The notes beneath the pieces are model-generated. The model was not told the DNA's origin. It worked only from the letters and a program-made list of their open reading frames with translations, and made no database searches. Below, in pieces: positions 60,544-64,000 of a stretch of 64,000 bases of DNA. This DNA comes from Setophaga petechia (Eukaryota > Chordata > Aves > Passeriformes > Parulidae), in NCBI GenBank assembly GCA_024362935.1, contig JANCRA010000008.1, positions 31,800,557 to 31,864,556 on the forward strand, given 5' to 3'. Within the stretch, counting starts at the first letter, position 1. Every line of letters begins with the position of its first letter. A program made the translations under genes and the position numbers.

Positions 60544-61809
60544 CTGGACTGTGCTCTGAAATAGAAACCCTTAAGGATCTGTATCAGATTATACGCAAAA
60601 ATTATACACCAATTGCTTCTGATTTTTCACTTCAATGTATTAAAAAATAAAATCCTGTCTTTTCATTAGAACAAATGATGCCTAAAATCTAATTTTTAAA
60701 CTAATTTAGAAGTGAAATAAGAGACTAGCTTTACTTTTTAGACACATGTAATGCAATAGAACTTGCCAAACAAACAACTTGCTGAAATAATTTCATATTA
60801 TGTAAAGACTGAACAATTTCTGTAATGTGCTATAATACATAATACAGACCTAGTACCTATAATATTTATTTTGAAAATGACAAAAGAAAATATGGTTATA
60901 GACTACACACTTAATGAGCAGGAACATAAATGCCATTGTTGCACAAAACAACAGATCACATTTCTCAGGCATATTAAAACTTAGGTTACCTCCCCTGAAA
61001 GAAAATCTTCTTTTCTTTTTAATGAAATGTCACTCTTTTGCCTTCACAAAGAGTTCTAGAAATGCTGAATATCAAGTATCTAATGTAAAATCCTGAGCTG
61101 CTTTTGTTCTGGTTGGAGATTTTTTTTGGACTGTGTTTGTCAGTGGATGTCTCTTTATCGCCTTTATAAGACAGCTTATTTAAATCTCAGTTCGCATTTT
61201 CAGTTCATTAGTCAGTTAAAAATGCCAGTAGCCAGCTGATTAAAGAACTGCATGAAAAGATTTGCAAATTTCTAGTCACAATACTTCGTCTAGGGCTGAA
61301 TTTATTTTCAGTTGAAATACAGGCATTAGCAATATTCCATTAACTGTAGCTGGGGATTGGCTTCTTAAGCTACCAGTGCAGCCTTTAGCCTAAGGCATTA
61401 AAACATCTGGAATTCGTTAGACAATTGCAATATTTATGCAGGAGTTGGTCCCCAGCAGAGCGTGAGCCAAGAAAATGTTCTGGTAACCCTATGGTGTTAA
61501 TATAGACGACAGAGGTAAATCCTTGCTATCTCTAAGGCTGCCCAGAACCTGAAAAGCACATCTGGGTGTTTAACTATGTTAGGAGTACACTAGGCTGGTT
61601 TCAAGACCAGGATTTTGTTGTGGCCCATTATTCAAGAGCTGCCTGGAATCAACTTTGTAGAGGAGTTGCTCTCCATTTCATGACACATGCTTTGATGCAC
61701 AGAAAATAGATGTATAAATAACACAGCAAGTATCACATAGTGCAAAAATTCAGTGGAAAACATGGTGGAAAATTGTACAAAACAAGAAAATTCTCCACAG
61801 TTCATGGTG

Positions 61810-61911
61810 TGATATTTAAGAAATCTGGCTTTTTAAAGGCTTTTTCTGTTTTTCATCTTGTGATATTTAAGAGATTGAACTTTTCTTATGCCTTTTCTGA
61901 GCTATTTCTTG
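61810..61911. repeat. imperfect 51-bp tandem duplication
   Basis: 61810-61860 and 61861-61911 match at about 35 of 51 positions, starting with the shared 12-mer tgatatttaaga. The period is a multiple of three, so the open frame across it shows a repeated 17-residue motif (VIFKKSGFLKAF.. / VIFKRLNFSYAF..). Confidence 0.6.
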
Positions 61912-62336
61912 GAAACTTCACCCTCCCTGTGCTCTCTATCAGTTTATGTGAGTTTGCTGCTCTCAGGCTTTGTACCTTCTTCCTAATGGATGGTCTGGAA
62001 ACAAAGAGCCAACACTGCTATAAATACACAGACACCAATCAGTTCATAAACCCTGGCCCAAGCGTGGCTCAGAGCCAGGTGAATTTTAAGGCTATAACAC
62101 GTACGTTTCCCTGGCCATCTGCTTTTGGCAACTGTATGGGACAAGATACTGTATCAGCCAAACTTTTGTTTGGACTGCACTTACGTAAGAAATATTTGAA
62201 ATTCTGTTTTAATAAGAAGATCTGCAACACAAAAAAAGGGCAAGAATGAGTTTGACATGAATGATCCTGCTGAAGATGAATTCATAAAAACACCTGAAAC
62301 TCTGTCCGGTTAATTGCAAATAGCTTGTACATTGTT

Positions 62337-62359
62337 GTTTGTTTGTTTGTTTGTTTTTT
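62337..62359. repeat. (TTTG)n simple repeat
   Basis: Five TTTG units followed by a T run. Could be the reversed A-rich tail of a retroposon, but no body is recognised. Confidence 0.85.
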
Positions 62360-62780
62360 CTGGGCCCTCCATCACTCCCTATAACTAACTTCACTGTCAA
62401 AGTGAAGCAACTGTTGCTCTTAGATTAGGCACCCTTCTTCCCTCCTGGCCTCAACGAGCAGCTCAGGCATAAAGAAAAAATATATTTAAACACAGCTCTT
62501 CATTCTTGCTGTCTGTTTGAAGGGCCAGCATGATATGACAGCATCTTAAAATATTGCCATAAAGAAACTATTCTCAGCATGCCCAGAAAGCTTCTCAGCA
62601 GTAACACTGGGCCTAGGAACATCAGCAGGAACTCTCATGAAGGCTAAGCCAGAAGATTTACCACTTGATTTATTCAGTCATGTTCCCAAATAACTGAAAG
62701 CTCATAAAATCCTAAGATACATATCGCTTTTTATGGAAAACTATCAAACATACCAGCAGAAGGGAGGGTATCTGACGTGG

Positions 62781-62850
62781 TTGTTGGTTTGGTTTTTTGT
62801 GGGTTTTTTGGTTTGTTTTTTTTTTTTTTTTGGGGAGGGGAAGGTTTTTT
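62781..62850. repeat. T/G-rich low-complexity block
   Basis: ttgttggtttggttttttgt-type sequence leading to a 16-T run and then ggggagggg. Mirrors on the opposite strand the A/C-rich type of block seen at 6941-7070. Confidence 0.8.
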
Positions 62851-64000
62851 AAAAATTTGAAGTGGTTTTATGTTTTCTTAGACTAATAAGGCAAATGCTG
62901 ATGAAAAGAAAAAAAAAAGAAGTGGGCTTAACCTCTGTTGTAGCTTGTCACTTTGCCATGCTGTATCCAAATTTTTTTGTTGTTTTTTAAATGTGCTGGT
63001 TTTTTATACAGTGGACCACACAGAGTATTAGCAGGAAGAGTACTCCCTTGACTGCATGTCTTTACAGGAAGAATCTGATGTTCAATTCAAATATTTCCCC
63101 TTACATCCCCCCATTAAAGTGATTTGGAATATTTAATTGTTAAGTTGATTGGACTGAACCCTGTGGAAAACACAGTTTCCTTTTTTAATTTCAGCATGTA
63201 ACAAACACTAACTCCATAAAAAGCTTCTTAAAAATAAACTAGATATGCCAATAATGACCCTATTTTCCTCAGTTTAGGAATGTTGACATTCAGAATTTCA
63301 ATTTGTTGTAAGATTAAGTACCAATCTTCCTGAAACTGGAAAATCACATTTGCATCAACAGAATTTAGGAAAAGGTGTAAGTTCACAACCTGGAGACAAT
63401 GTCCTTTCTCTATTTGTTCCAAAAGTGAAGAAATGTCAAAAATGAGAAGTCTTGTTTTAGTTTTAAAAAACTAAAGTACCTATTGGCAGTGTGCAGACTC
63501 CAGATTCATTTAAAGTCATGGTAAGGGGCTGAGTTCTTATGTCCATCTAAACAAAGCTCAACAGGTTTTTTTTTTAAGGGTTTCTCTTTGCCTCTGAATA
63601 AAACTGTGCTGCAAGGATCTGACTTTTTTCCATTATTATGATCTCAGTCCACTTCCAATGATTAACTGTTTGAGCAAATGTTTGTCATGTCTCAATCCAG
63701 TAATGTTTGCAAAGTGCTGCTGCTCCAATAGATGTACAAACAACAATTTAATTGCAAAAATTGCCACAATGACATGTCAAACATATATTTCATGGACTGC
63801 AAACAATTAAAACCTCAGCTTTAGTCATCAAAACCATGTTGTTTGTTTAGTCCATTAACATAATTTTATAATGGACAGCAAAATAAAAATGGGTATCATT
63901 ACAACAGTAAAAAGCACCAGGGTCTTACCTACATAATAGCACTGCCTTAGCCTTGGTCAGTAAATGTTCCTGTACAGACAGCCCAAGGTGGGGACACTGC

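Larger units (their letters stand above)
60544..64000. other. non-coding stretch with simple repeats
   Basis: Contains a possible conserved-looking patch (about 61180-61500), a 51-bp imperfect duplication (61810-61911), a (TTTG)n run (62337-62359) and a T/G-rich block (62781-62850). The 510-nt open frame at 61740-62249 begins with GTG, not ATG; its first in-frame ATG lies more than 200 nt inside. I see no splice pair or homology for it, so I do not call a gene. Confidence 0.55.

Overview
This is vertebrate nuclear DNA, almost certainly from a bird and probably a songbird (Passeriformes). The base composition is AT-rich. There is no operon structure, no bacterial-style gene packing, no rRNA, tRNA or CRISPR array, and no long protein gene. 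The interspersed repeats carry the lineage signal. There are several 5'-truncated CR1 LINE fragments, most ending in the CR1-type ATTCTRTG octamers, and solo LTRs of several endogenous retrovirus families that I recognise as common in passerine genomes. Family recognition is from memory, so I give no repeat-library names.

Layout: positions 1-17.2 kb hold no repeat that I recognise with confidence, only simple repeats, one possible ancient tRNA-derived SINE (about 11.7-11.9 kb) and a few open segments with splice signals. A CR1 tail lies at 17.2 kb, an ERVL-type solo LTR at 22.7-23.3 kb and another ERV solo LTR with an imperfect target duplication at 27.9-28.3 kb. From 28.3 to 43.1 kb there are only simple repeats and short palindromes. 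From 43 to 60.5 kb transposons are dense: a reversed CR1 tail, a shortened ERVL-type LTR with a perfect 5-bp target duplication, a 0.6-kb CR1, a CR1 split by an LTR, a long (about 0.96 kb) LTR, and another reversed CR1. The last 3.4 kb hold only simple repeats and unassigned DNA.

Coding content: no exon matches a protein I recognise. On the minus strand, several open segments of 57-276 nt have plausible 3' and 5' splice sites. Five of them (near 49.5, 37.3, 30.9, 10.3 and 7.6 kb) can be chained in a consistent reading phase, and a sixth at 2.7 kb has the best splice pair but a different phase. This would fit a large-intron gene read right to left. Chance open frames of this length are expected in 64 kb of two-stranded DNA, so these are candidates only. 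The alternative, a gene desert or one large intron, is at least as likely.

Other items: a perfect 38-bp palindrome at 46.4 kb, several smaller hairpins and short tandem duplications, and an AT-rich stretch near 27.1 kb packed with homeodomain-type ATTA cores that could be a regulatory element. I found no evidence of an undescribed biological system.
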